The notes: generated from the letters alone by a model not told the origin. Counted from the first letter of the stretch, positions 50,947 to 59,942 are shown. The stretch is 64,000 nucleotides of DNA from Flaviflagellibacter deserti (GCF_042652085.1 NZ_JBHSJF010000001.1:62001-126000); one strand, 5' to 3'. A program made the numbers and translations.

Positions 50947-51585
50947 ATGGAAACCAACGAACTGATCAAGGCGCTGGCAGCCGATACAAGGCCGCCCCCG
51001 GCGTCGCTTTCGACCGTCTGGTGGGGCGCTGCAGCGCTCGCGGCCGCCGTTGCCGCAGCCGTCTTCCTCGCCACGCTCGCCCCGCGGCCTGATCTTGCTG
51101 CTGCTGCCGGCACGCTGCGTTTCCTGTTCAAATTCGTGGTGTTGCTGACGCTGGCGCTTGGGGCTTTCGGCGCTTTGCGCATCCTGTCACGCCCGGAGGG
51201 AGATTTGCGCAAAACGGTTCCGCTGTTGATGGCATCGCCGATCCTGCTGGTCGCAGCTGTCACCCTCGAACTGTTCACTACTCCCTCGGAGAGTTGGCCG
51301 GAAAGGCTGATGGGCACGAGCAACGTGTACTGCTTCCTCCTCGTTATGGCGATCGGCCTCGGCCCGCTCTCGATCTTCCTGCTGGCAATGCGTCACGGAG
51401 CGCCATCACGTTCGGGAATTGCCGGAGCGGTCGCCGGTCTTCTTGCGGGCGGAATTGCCGGGACGATCTATGTCCTGCATTGTACCGACGACTCTCCGCT
51501 TTTCGTCGCGACCTGGTACACACTCGCTATTGCCGGCCTCTCCGGCCTCGGCGCCCTTGCAGCTCAGCGGCTTGTACGCTGGTAG
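50947..51585 (+). CDS. nrsF: NrsF (DUF1109) anti-sigma factor
   Basis: This is a 212-residue inner-membrane protein with six hydrophobic helices, the DUF1109 layout. Two cysteines sit on the outer side (NVYCFLL and YVLHCTDDS); conserved periplasmic cysteines in Caulobacter NrsF take part in metal sensing. It follows sigF by one base, so the two are co-translated. It should hold SigF inactive until copper or a similar metal oxidises or binds those residues. Confidence 0.88.
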   Translation: METNELIKALAADTRPPPASLSTVWWGAAALAAAVAAAVFLATLAPRPDLAAAAGTLRFLFKFVVLLTLALGAFGALRILSRPEGDLRKTVPLLMASPILLVAAVTLELFTTPSESWPERLMGTSNVYCFLLVMAIGLGPLSIFLLAMRHGAPSRSGIAGAVAGLLAGGIAGTIYVLHCTDDSPLFVATWYTLAIAGLSGLGALAAQRLVRW

Positions 51586-51718
51586 TCTCCGGAGCTCGAG
51601 CTTGGGCTTAAATTCCAACGCTGCCCAGCATGCGTCATTAGGCCGGAAATGGCGGCCTACCAATAGATTACAGGAGCCCATCGATTGGACCCGCTGAGAA
51701 TCCTCCGTCGAGCGTCAT

Positions 51719-51748
51719 GAAGGCGGCGGTCGGGGCCAGACCGCCTTC
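51719..51748 (-). terminator. Weak hairpin downstream of sbmA
   Basis: GAAGGCGG and its complement CCGCCTTC form a GC-rich stem just after the sbmA stop on the minus strand. No U run follows, so the terminator call is tentative. Confidence 0.35.
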
Positions 51749-51754
51749 ATCGAG

Positions 51755-53005
51755 CTAGGCGACTGCGGGGCGGGCGTCCTCGACGGCCGGTGCCGGCGGC
51801 GGTTCGCCGTGGATCACCCGTTCGAAGGTCCTGAGACGCTTGTAGACCGACAGGAGCTCGACGATCGTCGTCCAGGAATTTACGAGATACTGGAACGACG
51901 AGCGAACCTGTTCGAAGGCGTTGAGGACCTGATTCATCAAGCCGAGCGTGATCTTTCCAGCTACGATCGATGGCGCAAGAATGATGTAGGGAAAAATGTT
52001 GTCGGTCTGCAGATAGAAAATGCGCGCTACGTTGAAGTACGCGTAATGAAAATAGAGACGGAAATAGTTCCGGCGTACATTGGAGAACAATTCGCCGACT
52101 GTCGGCGGTCTGGCGCGGCTGGGATCGTCCTCGCCATACACTAGTTCCTTTCGGAACGCGGCTTCGACGCGCTGGTTCTTGAATTCAAGTCCGGGCAGCT
52201 TGATGCCGACGAGAGCGAGGAAAGCGGTGCCAAACGCGGCCCACAGGACCGCCGCCCAAACGAGCGCATGCGGGACTTCGCCGATGAACGGCATCTCCGT
52301 GATCGTTTGCGAGTAGCTGAGCAGGATCGGCAGGAACGCGATGAGCGTCATGACGGATTGGACGAGATTGACGCCGAGAGTTTCCATCGTGGTTGAGAAA
52401 CGCATCGTGTCTTCCTGGATACGCTGCGAGGCGCCTTCGACGGCGCGCAGCTTCGACCAGTGCGACATGTAGTAATCGTTCATTGCGTTGCGCCAACGGA
52501 AGAGCCAATGGCTCATGAAGAAGCGCATGAAGACACCGACGGCGACCGCGACGAACGCAATGCCGGCGAATGTGACTAGCTCCGCAAAAAATTCCTGGAG
52601 CGTGACGGGTCGGGTTTTCGCAAGGGCGGCCTGGATCAAATCGTAGAACGGCCCGTACCACGCATTCACGGCGACCGAGACCTGGACCTGGAAATAGGTC
52701 GTGAACAGGATCAGCGCCGAGCCGAGGATCGACCATCCGGCCCAGGGGTGGGGCGAGTACCGCATCCAGAAGCCGGCGAAGATCCAGACCATGGCCGCGA
52801 AATAGAGATAGAACCAGAGGAAGGCCGGCGACCAGAAGGTGGCGACAGTGCCAGCTCGCGCCGGATCGGCGGCGCCTCCCAGTCCCAGTCCGTATGTTGC
52901 GCCGAACTCGGCGGCGAAGCCGTACCAGAGTCCGATGGCGATAGCCGACCAGATGACAACGGACCAGAAGAACAGTTTCGGCTGGGGGAAGAAGGAAACG
53001 AACAC
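51755..53005 (-). CDS. SbmA/BacA family peptide transporter
   Basis: This is a 416-residue inner-membrane protein with seven to eight helices. SbmA and BacA import peptides, including antimicrobial peptides and bleomycin, using the proton gradient, and BacA is needed by rhizobia and Brucella in hosts. Family segments are MFVSFFPQPKLFFWS, FLYFQVQVSV-like TYFQVQVSVAVNAWYGPFYD, WRNAMNDYYMSHWSKLR and IEGASQRIQEDT-like VEGASQRIQEDTMRF. It lies near the bufferin operon but on its own transcript; whether the two are linked is not known. Confidence 0.9.
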   Translation of the reverse strand: MFVSFFPQPKLFFWSVVIWSAIAIGLWYGFAAEFGATYGLGLGGAADPARAGTVATFWSPAFLWFYLYFAAMVWIFAGFWMRYSPHPWAGWSILGSALILFTTYFQVQVSVAVNAWYGPFYDLIQAALAKTRPVTLQEFFAELVTFAGIAFVAVAVGVFMRFFMSHWLFRWRNAMNDYYMSHWSKLRAVEGASQRIQEDTMRFSTTMETLGVNLVQSVMTLIAFLPILLSYSQTITEMPFIGEVPHALVWAAVLWAAFGTAFLALVGIKLPGLEFKNQRVEAAFRKELVYGEDDPSRARPPTVGELFSNVRRNYFRLYFHYAYFNVARIFYLQTDNIFPYIILAPSIVAGKITLGLMNQVLNAFEQVRSSFQYLVNSWTTIVELLSVYKRLRTFERVIHGEPPPAPAVEDARPAVA

Positions 53006-53093
53006 GAGGCGGTTCTCCGTGGGCGTTCTGGGTAGCGTGTTCGCTCAGAACCGGCACGTTAATATTTAGTCATGGGTATGGACGTCCTACGGC

Positions 53094-53888
53094 CTAGGCG
53101 ATGGTGTCCACCACGCCGCCGTCGACGCGAAGTGCTGCTCCGGTCGTCGCGGACGCCTGTGGAGAGGCGGTGTAGACGACCAGATTGGCGACTTCCTCGA
53201 CGGTCGCCGCGCGCTGGATGATCGATGTCGGCCGGTGCTGTTTGACGAAAGCGGCCGCCGCCTGTTCGACGGTCTGGCCCGATTTGGCGACCTCATCGCG
53301 GAGCATGTCCGCCGCACCTTCCGAGAGCGTCGGACCGGGCAGGATGGAATTCACCGTCACGCCGGTGCCGGCGAGGCGCTTCGCCAGTCCGCGGGATACC
53401 GCGATATTGGCCGTCTTCGTCACGCCGTAATGGATCATGTCCTTGGGGATGTTCAGGCCGGACTCGGACGAGATGAAGATCACGCGGCCCCATTTACGGT
53501 CGACCATTCCGGGCACATAGGCGCGCGACACCCGCACGCCGGACAGCACGTTGACGTCGAAGAAGCGTGTCCATTCCTCGTCGGGAACGTCGAAGAAGTC
53601 CTGCTGCGCGAAGATACCGAGATTGTTGACCAGGATGTCGGCCGAGGGCTCGGCCTTGGCGAGGACAGCGCAGCCCTCTGCCGTCGCGAGGTCGGCGGCG
53701 ACGCCGCGCACATTGGCACCCGGAACCGCCTGCTTCAGGAGTTCGATCGCCTTGTCGACCGCGTCCTGCTTTCGGCCGTTGACGACGACAGTCGCGCCGG
53801 CTTCGGCGAGTCCTTTGGCGATTGCGAAGCCGATGCCGAGCGTCGAGCCGGTGACGACGGCAGTTTTCCCGGTGAGGTCGATTTTCAT
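53094..53888 (-). CDS. Short-chain dehydrogenase/reductase
   Basis: This is a 264-residue NAD(P)-dependent oxidoreductase of the classical SDR type. The start at 53888 (MKIDLTGKTAVVTGSTLGIG) gives the usual N-terminus. The cofactor motif TGSTLGIG, the NNLG motif (LVNNLGIFAQQ) and the catalytic Ser, Tyr and Lys (ISSESG; YGVTKTA) are present. The substrate is unknown, and the neighbours do not form a pathway with it. Confidence 0.9.
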   Translation of the reverse strand: MKIDLTGKTAVVTGSTLGIGFAIAKGLAEAGATVVVNGRKQDAVDKAIELLKQAVPGANVRGVAADLATAEGCAVLAKAEPSADILVNNLGIFAQQDFFDVPDEEWTRFFDVNVLSGVRVSRAYVPGMVDRKWGRVIFISSESGLNIPKDMIHYGVTKTANIAVSRGLAKRLAGTGVTVNSILPGPTLSEGAADMLRDEVAKSGQTVEQAAAAFVKQHRPTSIIQRAATVEEVANLVVYTASPQASATTGAALRVDGGVVDTIA

Positions 53889-53947
53889 GATGTACCCCGG
53901 ATAGGTGAGATTCCTTATCTGGGGAAGGCGAGCCGGGCCTGCCAGTA

Positions 53948-54685
53948 TCAGCGCGTCGGCATGACGCCGGTCATGAGCGCGTGCGCCCATTCGGGGCGGC
54001 CGTTGTGTGCGGCCTCTTTCGCCGCGCTTTCGTGGTCGTAAGGGATGGCCAGCATTTCCACGCGGGGTGGACCCTGTTCCGGGAGGTCGAGGATGGCGTA
54101 GCGCGACATGGGCGAGCCGGTCTCCGAGACGTGGTCCTCGTCGTCATAGGCGGGGCAGCCGACGCTTCCCGGATTGAGGATCAGCCGGCCATCCTCAAGG
54201 GTCGTGATCGAGGGCTGATGGCTGTGGCCGCACAGGAGTACGCGGGCGTCGATGTCGCCGACGCGGTTCGCGATGCAGGCGAGCGGAGCGCGGGCGAGGC
54301 GGCCGTTCTCGATGTCTTCGATCAGATATTCGATGTCGCTGCCCGGGCGGCCGTGGAAGGCATGAACGCCGTGACCGAGATCGAGCGTCGCGGGCAGGGC
54401 GCCGAGCCAGGCGCGGCCGGCTTGGTCGAGCGCTCGCCAGGCGTGCGCATCGGACTTGCCTTCGGGCTCGGAGACCGCCTCGCCGACCCAGCGGTCGTGA
54501 TTGCCGCGTATCGTCGGCCAGTCATGGCGACGAAGAAGATCGAGAGTCTCGCACGGCCAGAGCGGGCCGGAGACACAATCGCCGAGATTGATGACACGGT
54601 CCACGGCGCGTCCGGCCATGTCGGCAATGACCGCTTCTAGGGCGAGGACATTGCCGTGGATGTCGGCGAGGACCGCGAGGCGCAT
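53948..54685 (-). CDS. Metallophosphoesterase (YfcE/MJ0936-like)
   Basis: This is a 245-residue calcineurin-fold phosphoesterase. The metal motifs are intact: LADIHGN, NLGDCVSGPLWP, GNHD in RGNHDRWVG, and GHSHQPS with a preceding His. Small relatives act on phosphodiesters or cyclic nucleotides. It is cytosolic, on the same strand as the downstream SDR gene and just after flbD. Confidence 0.88.
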   Translation of the reverse strand: MRLAVLADIHGNVLALEAVIADMAGRAVDRVINLGDCVSGPLWPCETLDLLRRHDWPTIRGNHDRWVGEAVSEPEGKSDAHAWRALDQAGRAWLGALPATLDLGHGVHAFHGRPGSDIEYLIEDIENGRLARAPLACIANRVGDIDARVLLCGHSHQPSITTLEDGRLILNPGSVGCPAYDDEDHVSETGSPMSRYAILDLPEQGPPRVEMLAIPYDHESAAKEAAHNGRPEWAHALMTGVMPTR

Positions 54686-54694
54686 TCCCGGCGA

Positions 54695-56050
54695 TTACGC
54701 CGCCTGGCCCGTCGACGGCGGGATCGGAATTCCCTCCGCCGAATACTGGTTCAGCTTGTTCCTGAGCGTGCGGATCGAAATGCCGAGGATGTTCGCGGCA
54801 TGGGTCCGGTTGCCGAAGCAATGGTTCAGCGTGTCGAGGATGAGCGAACGCTCGACTGCCTCGACGGTCAGGCCGACGAGCGAACGGGTGGCGGCTTCGG
54901 CCGCAAGCGCGGCCTGTTGGGCCGGGCCGGTCGCGGAAGCCTCCATGCGAGCGCCGTCCGGCGTGCGGATGGCATCGACGCCGATCTCCGGACCCTGTGC
55001 GAGGAGCACGGCACGGTGGATCGTGTTCTCCAGCTCACGGACGTTGCCGGGGAAGCGGGCGCGGGCGAGTTCGCGGGCGGCGTCGCCGGAGATCGGCCGG
55101 TAGGGCAGGCCGTTCGCGTCGGCGAATTTCCGGGCGAAATGCTCGGACAGGACCGCGATGTCGGCTGGACGTTCGCGCAGCGGCGGGATCTTCAGATTGA
55201 GCACGTTGAGGCGATAGAGCAGGTCCTCGCGGAATGTGCCCTTGCGGACCTCCTCGGTGAGATTGCGGTTCGAGGTTGCGAGGATGCGGATATTGACCGG
55301 TACCGGGCGCTGGCCGCCCACCCTGTCGATCACGCGCTCCTGGATCGCGCGCAGCAGCTTGGCCTGCAGACGGGCGTCCATCTCCGAGATTTCGTCGAGC
55401 AGCAGCGTGCCGCCGTCGGCCTCCTCGAATTTGCCGATGCGGCGCGCGACGGCGCCGGTGAAGGCGCCTTTCTCGTGGCCGAACAATTCGGATTCGAGCA
55501 GTTGCTCCGGGATCGCGGCGCAGTTGACCGAGATGAAGGCGCGGCCGGCGCGGTTCGAGCGCGAATGGAGATAGCGCGCGATGACTTCCTTACCGGTGCC
55601 GCTCTCGCCGGTGATGAGGACGCTCGCGTCCGACTTCGCGATCTGGGCCGCGAGGTCGACGACGAGCTTCATCGCCTCGTCCTTGAAGACGATGTCGCGA
55701 TTGTCCTCGGCGACGGCGGCGAGGACGGCCGCGATCAGCTCCGGATCGGGTGGGAGCGGGATGTACTCCTTGGCGCCGGCGTGAATCGCCGCGACCGCCG
55801 CGCGGGCATCGTTATCGATGCCGCAGGCGACGATCGGGACATGGATGCGCTCGGCTTCCAGCTTGTCGACGAGGTCGCGGATGGGCTGGCCGACATCGAC
55901 CATGAGAAGGTCCGCGCCCCGGCCCGCGCGAAGCACACGGAGCGCCTGCTCGGTGTCCTCGGCATGGGTGACCTTCGCGCCGCGCTCCATGGCGATCTTG
56001 GTGGCCATGGTCAGCTGACCCGACAATGTTCCAACGATCATGAGCCTCAT
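54695..56050 (-). CDS. flbD: FlbD, sigma-54 activator of flagellar genes
   Basis: This is a 451-residue NtrC-family activator. It has an N-terminal receiver-like domain, a central AAA domain (Walker A ITGESGTGKEV, the sigma-54 contact loop GAFTGA and Walker B GGTLLLDEIS) and a C-terminal Fis-type HTH (GNRTHAANILGISIRTLRNKL). In Caulobacter FlbD activates late flagellar genes through sigma-54 and represses fliF. It is the last gene of the fliF-fliG-fliH-fliN-flbD cluster. The start at 56050 (MRLMIVGTLSGQLTM) is the usual N-terminus. Confidence 0.93.
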   Translation of the reverse strand: MRLMIVGTLSGQLTMATKIAMERGAKVTHAEDTEQALRVLRAGRGADLLMVDVGQPIRDLVDKLEAERIHVPIVACGIDNDARAAVAAIHAGAKEYIPLPPDPELIAAVLAAVAEDNRDIVFKDEAMKLVVDLAAQIAKSDASVLITGESGTGKEVIARYLHSRSNRAGRAFISVNCAAIPEQLLESELFGHEKGAFTGAVARRIGKFEEADGGTLLLDEISEMDARLQAKLLRAIQERVIDRVGGQRPVPVNIRILATSNRNLTEEVRKGTFREDLLYRLNVLNLKIPPLRERPADIAVLSEHFARKFADANGLPYRPISGDAARELARARFPGNVRELENTIHRAVLLAQGPEIGVDAIRTPDGARMEASATGPAQQAALAAEAATRSLVGLTVEAVERSLILDTLNHCFGNRTHAANILGISIRTLRNKLNQYSAEGIPIPPSTGQAA

Positions 56051-56161
56051 GGCTTCACATCCTTTCCGGGTCGTCGTCTCCGGCTCGACCGGAGGACCCA
56101 AACCGCTGCCTCAGTGGTTCCTCCGGTCAAGCCGGAGGATGACGGCCTTCACCGCTGCGTA

Positions 56162-56497
56162 TCAGCGTTCGGCCTTGATGATTTCGGTCATGGTGACGCC
56201 GAGCTTTTCCTCGACGAGAACGACTTCGCCGCGCGCGACGAGCCGGTCGTTGACGTAGATGTCGATCGCCTCGCCGACGCGGCGGTCGAGTTCGAGAACG
56301 GCGCCCGGCCTGAGATTCATCAGGTCGCCGACTTCGATCTTGGTTCGGCCGAGCACCGCCGAGACGGAGACCGGGACGTCGAAGACGGCTTCGAGATCGT
56401 CCGCGATCTTCGGGCCGGAATCGCTGCGGTCGGTCGTGAAATCGTCGGGGGAGGTCGTGCCGTCGAGATTGGGCAGCGGCAGATCCGTGTCGCTCAT
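56162..56497 (-). CDS. fliN: Flagellar motor switch protein FliN
   Basis: This is a 111-residue FliN with the C-terminal SpoA domain: AVFDVPVSVSAVLGRTKIEVGDLMNLRPG and VNDRLVARGEVVLVEEKLGV. It sits in the C-ring of the switch with FliG and FliM; FliM is not in this window. The start overlaps the fliH stop by 4 bp. Confidence 0.93.
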   Translation of the reverse strand: MSDTDLPLPNLDGTTSPDDFTTDRSDSGPKIADDLEAVFDVPVSVSAVLGRTKIEVGDLMNLRPGAVLELDRRVGEAIDIYVNDRLVARGEVVLVEEKLGVTMTEIIKAER

Positions 56498-57135
56498 GTG
56501 GGCTCTCCTGATGCCTTGCCGGTGACGGATTCGATGTGGTGCTTGATGGTGCGGTCGATGGCCGAAGCAATGGCCGCGCGATCGCGGACGACGCCTCCGT
56601 CGGCCCATTCAAGGCGGACGTCGCCCTGAGCGATGCCGGGATCGCCGAGCACGATCAGCTTGCCGGCGAAGCCGCGCTCTGCCGCCAGATGGGTCAGGCG
56701 TTCCTTCACCTGCTCGACCAGGCCGTCATTGATGCGGACCGCGATATGCGGCGCGGTACGGGCCTCGGCGAAAGCCTCCTGGGCGGCGGCCTCGATAGAG
56801 GCCAGCGGGAATTTGGCGATGGCGCCGCCCGCGAGCTTCTCGGCGAGGCAGAGCGCCAGCTCGATCGATGAGCGCTCCTGCTCCAGGAAACGGGCTTCGG
56901 AACGCGCGATTTCGGCTGCGATCGTCGCCGCGAGCTTGTCCATGGTCCTGGCCAGCCGCGCGGTCTCGCTGTCCATTGCGAGGGACCGGCCCTCGATCTC
57001 GCCTGCCGCGAAGGCGCGCTGCTCGCTCTCCGAGATCGCGGCCAGATGCTGCGACATCGGGATCATCTCTTCGCCGCGCTGGCGACCGTCGAAATCGTTG
57101 TTGAAGAGGAAGGGGACGGGCTTCGCGAGGGCCAT
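56494..57135 (-). CDS. fliH: Flagellar export regulator FliH
   Basis: This is a 213-residue protein. The N-terminus (MALAKPVPFLFNNDFD) is followed by helical coiled-coil sequence and a C-terminal globular part that holds the FliI ATPase. FliH sequences diverge, so the name rests on place (between fliG and fliN), length and the V-type ATPase stalk-like pattern. It overlaps fliG by one base and fliN by four. Confidence 0.85.
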   Translation of the reverse strand: MALAKPVPFLFNNDFDGRQRGEEMIPMSQHLAAISESEQRAFAAGEIEGRSLAMDSETARLARTMDKLAATIAAEIARSEARFLEQERSSIELALCLAEKLAGGAIAKFPLASIEAAAQEAFAEARTAPHIAVRINDGLVEQVKERLTHLAAERGFAGKLIVLGDPGIAQGDVRLEWADGGVVRDRAAIASAIDRTIKHHIESVTGKASGEPT

Positions 57136-58169
57136 CAGAATACGAGCTCGTCGTCGCTGCGGTTCTTGGTGATCATGATCTCGCCCTTCGCGGCGAGATC
57201 CTTGGCCACCATCACCATGTGGGATTGCGCTTCATCGACGTCGCGCATGCGGACAGGACCCATGGCGCCCATGTCGTCGGCCAGCATCTTGCCGGCGCGC
57301 TGGGACATGTGACTCATGAAGAAGTCGCGGACCGCCTGCGTCGCACCCTTGAGCGCCACGGTGAGGCGGTCGCGGGCGACGTTGCGGAGCAGCGTCTGCA
57401 CGGCCGCCGCGTCGAGGCGCATCAGGTCGTCGAAGGTGAACATCAGGGCCTTGATGCGGTCGGCCGAGTCGCGATTGTCCTCTTCCAGCGCGGTGAGGAA
57501 GCGAGTCTCGGTCTGGCGGTCGAAGGCGTTGAAGATTTCCGCGATCATCTCGTGCGCGTCGCGGCGGCTCGTCTGCGACAGGTTCGACATGAACTCGGTG
57601 CGCAATGTCTGCTCGACGCGCTCGATGATGTCCTTCTGCACGCTTTCGATCGTCAGCATGCGCTTGACGACGTCCAGCGCGAATTCGTCGGGCAGGATGG
57701 CGAGGACGCGAGCGGCGTGCTCGGCGCGGATCTTCGAGAGCACGACGGCGACGGTCTGCGGGTATTCGTTCTTCAGGTAATTGGCGAGAACCTGCTCCTG
57801 AACGTTGGAGAGCTTCTCCCACATATTGCGGCCGGCGGGGCCGCGGATCTCTTCCATGATCTGCTCGACGCGGTCCTTCGGCAGGAAGCCGGTGAGGATG
57901 CGTTCGGTCGACTCGACATTGCCCATCAGCGCGCCGGCCGAGGACATTTTCGAGACGAACTCGACGAGCATGTTCTCGACCATCTCGGACTCGATGTTTC
58001 CGAGATTGGACATTGCGTGGGAGATGTCGCGGATCTCGTCCTCGTCGAGCTGCTTCCAGATCGCCGCGCCGTGCTGTTCACCGAGCGCAAGCATCAGGAT
58101 CGCAGAGCGTTCCGGGCCGGTGAGGACCCGTTTCGTCGGGATGCGGGTGGCGAGGGCGTTAGGAGCCAT
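57135..58169 (-). CDS. fliG: Flagellar motor switch protein FliG
   Basis: FliG converts ion flow to rotation. The 344-residue protein shows the N-terminal FliF-binding domain (TGPERSAILMLALGEQHGAAIW), the armadillo middle domain with PQTVAVVLSKIRAEHAARVL, and the C-terminal torque helix with conserved charged residues (LMFTFDDLMRLDAAAVQTLL). It follows fliF by 9 bp and overlaps fliH by one base. Confidence 0.96.
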   Translation of the reverse strand: MAPNALATRIPTKRVLTGPERSAILMLALGEQHGAAIWKQLDEDEIRDISHAMSNLGNIESEMVENMLVEFVSKMSSAGALMGNVESTERILTGFLPKDRVEQIMEEIRGPAGRNMWEKLSNVQEQVLANYLKNEYPQTVAVVLSKIRAEHAARVLAILPDEFALDVVKRMLTIESVQKDIIERVEQTLRTEFMSNLSQTSRRDAHEMIAEIFNAFDRQTETRFLTALEEDNRDSADRIKALMFTFDDLMRLDAAAVQTLLRNVARDRLTVALKGATQAVRDFFMSHMSQRAGKMLADDMGAMGPVRMRDVDEAQSHMVMVAKDLAAKGEIMITKNRSDDELVF

Positions 58170-58178
58170 GGCGGTCTA

Positions 58179-59801
58179 TCACGTGGCCGGCGCGGGTTCC
58201 GTCAGCCACTGACGGATGATCGCGACGGTTTCTGCTGGATTGTTCTCGGCGAGCTCGCCGACGCGCTGGAGCGATTCCTGGGCGATCTTGCCGTTGACCT
58301 GGGCGAGATCGATCATGCGTGCGGTCGGGTCCGGCGGCGGCAGGGCGCCGACCGGAGCGTCGGCCGCGGGCACGCCCTCGATGGCAGGCGCGCTGGGGAG
58401 CGCCGCGGTCTGTTTGGCGTCGGGCGCCAGGATCTTCTTCACCATCGGCCGGACGACCATCAGGAGGACGAGCATCGAGACGATGAACAGGATCGCCTGT
58501 TCGACCAGCCGCATCAGGTCGTCCTTGGTCAGGCCGAGAATGGCCGAGCCGGCATTGTCGTTGATCGGCTGGACGCCCGGCGGTTCGGCGAAGCGGAGAT
58601 TGACGACTTCCACCTGGTCGCCGCGACCCTGGTCGAAGCCGATGGAGGTGCGGACGAGGGCGGCGATGCGGTCGAGTTCGTCCTGCGAGCGCGGGGCGTA
58701 GGTGATGTTGCCGCTCGGATCGCTCGTATAGACGCCGTCGACGAGGACGGCGACAGTGACGCGTTTCACCCGACCGGCTTCCTGCACCTCGGTGCGGGTG
58801 GTGCGGGAAATCTCGTAATTCGTCGTTTCCTGGCTCTTCGAGCTCTTTTCGCGGGTGGTGGCATTGCCGCTGTTGGCGGCCGCGTTCGGCAGTTCGTTGC
58901 CGACGGAAACGGACTGCTCGGGATTGCCGCTCTCGGCTTCCTCTTCGTTCGTCTGGGTCGAGCGGACGACGCGGCTCTCGGGATCGAAGGTGTCGGCGGT
59001 GTTGGTGACGCGGGTGTAGTCGAAGGTGGCGTTGACCTCGGCGCGGGCGCGGCCGGAACCGACCACGCGCTCGACGATGTTCTGGACCTGATCCTTGAGG
59101 CGCTTCTCGAACGCCGTCTCGCGTTCCTGTGCGCCGTTGGGCATGCCGTCCTGTATGTCGGAGCCGTCGGCCAGGAGCGCGCCGCGCTCGTCGACGATCG
59201 AGATTGACTGCGGCTCGAGCCCCTGAACGGCGGAGGCCACGAGGTGGAGGATCGCCTTCACCTGGCCGGAGCCGAGCTCGCCCGAGACGCGCAGCACGAT
59301 CGAGGCGGAGGGCTTCGGCGCGTCCTTCGCGAAGAGCGGGCGTTCCGGAACGACGAGATGGACGCGGGCGGCGCTGACGCGGTCCAGCGAGCGGATCGAG
59401 CGGGCGAGTTCGCCTTCGAGGGCGCGGAGGCGATTGACGTTCTGCAGGAAGCTCGTCGACGACAGGCCGTCGCCCTTGTCGAAGATTTCCCAGCCGACGC
59501 CGCCGCCTGTCGGCAGGCCCTGCTCTGCGAGCTTCATGCGGACCGAGGCGACCTGGTCGGAGGGAACCGAGATCGTCGAACCATCGCGGCTCGCTTCGTA
59601 TTTGATTCCCTGCGCCTCGAGTTCTTTCACCACCCCCGCGGCGTCGGACATTGCGAGGTCGGAGAAGACCGGAACCATGTCCGGCTCGGTGACGCGGATG
59701 GCGATGAAGGTGAAGAAACCGGCCAGACTGAGCGCGACGGCGCCCATCGCGAGCAGGCGCTGTGCCCCAAGGCCTTTCAAAAATTCGAGAAAGCCACTCA
59801 A
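58179..59801 (-). CDS. fliF: Flagellar MS-ring protein FliF
   Basis: This is a protein of about 540 residues that forms the membrane MS ring. It has two transmembrane helices, RLLAMGAVALSLAGFFTFIA near the N-terminus and AILFIVSMLVLLMVV near the C-terminus. The YscJ-like domain (SFLQNVNRLRALEGELARSI, VSAARVHLVVP) lies between. The C-terminal end binds FliG. The frame opens at a GTG (59840), but the CtrA box at 59872 would put transcription close to 59845, so the TTG at 59801 (read MSGFLEFLKGLGAQRLL, the usual FliF start) is more likely. It is first gene of the cluster. Confidence 0.93.
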   Translation of the reverse strand: MSGFLEFLKGLGAQRLLAMGAVALSLAGFFTFIAIRVTEPDMVPVFSDLAMSDAAGVVKELEAQGIKYEASRDGSTISVPSDQVASVRMKLAEQGLPTGGGVGWEIFDKGDGLSSTSFLQNVNRLRALEGELARSIRSLDRVSAARVHLVVPERPLFAKDAPKPSASIVLRVSGELGSGQVKAILHLVASAVQGLEPQSISIVDERGALLADGSDIQDGMPNGAQERETAFEKRLKDQVQNIVERVVGSGRARAEVNATFDYTRVTNTADTFDPESRVVRSTQTNEEEAESGNPEQSVSVGNELPNAAANSGNATTREKSSKSQETTNYEISRTTRTEVQEAGRVKRVTVAVLVDGVYTSDPSGNITYAPRSQDELDRIAALVRTSIGFDQGRGDQVEVVNLRFAEPPGVQPINDNAGSAILGLTKDDLMRLVEQAILFIVSMLVLLMVVRPMVKKILAPDAKQTAALPSAPAIEGVPAADAPVGALPPPDPTARMIDLAQVNGKIAQESLQRVGELAENNPAETVAIIRQWLTEPAPAT

Positions 59802-59849
59802 AAACCTGCCCCGCGCCCCACGTCCGCACCCGGACGACACCGGATACCC

Positions 59850-59886
59850 GGCAGAAATTGCCGAGTGTCGGTAAACGGCTGGTTAA
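59850..59886 (-). promoter_or_regulatory. fliF compound promoter: GGCA-N5-TGCC palindrome plus CtrA-like box
   Basis: GGCA-GAAAT-TGCC (59850-59862) lies 9 bp from TAAA-CGGCTGG-TTAA (59872-59886), a one-mismatch CtrA box. The same pair precedes flhA (34585-34622). In Caulobacter FlbD represses fliF through a site near its CtrA-dependent promoter, so the palindrome is a candidate FlbD site. Confidence 0.6.
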
Positions 59887-59942
59887 CGGGGGCGTTAATC
59901 GGGGTTGGGCAGTTCAGGGCGCTTACAGGGGAGATAAGTTAA

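Noticed and set aside
54656..56629. 657-codon open frame on the plus strand
   Set aside because: It is antisense to flbD and fliN, with the typical composition of a shadow frame.
57219..59207. 662-codon open frame on the plus strand
   Set aside because: It is antisense to fliG and fliF, both of which are certain genes.
59883..59898. TTAA-N8-TTAA near fliF as a CtrA box
   Set aside because: The spacer is 8 bp, not 7. The neighbouring TAAA-N7-TTAA fits better and is matched at flhA.
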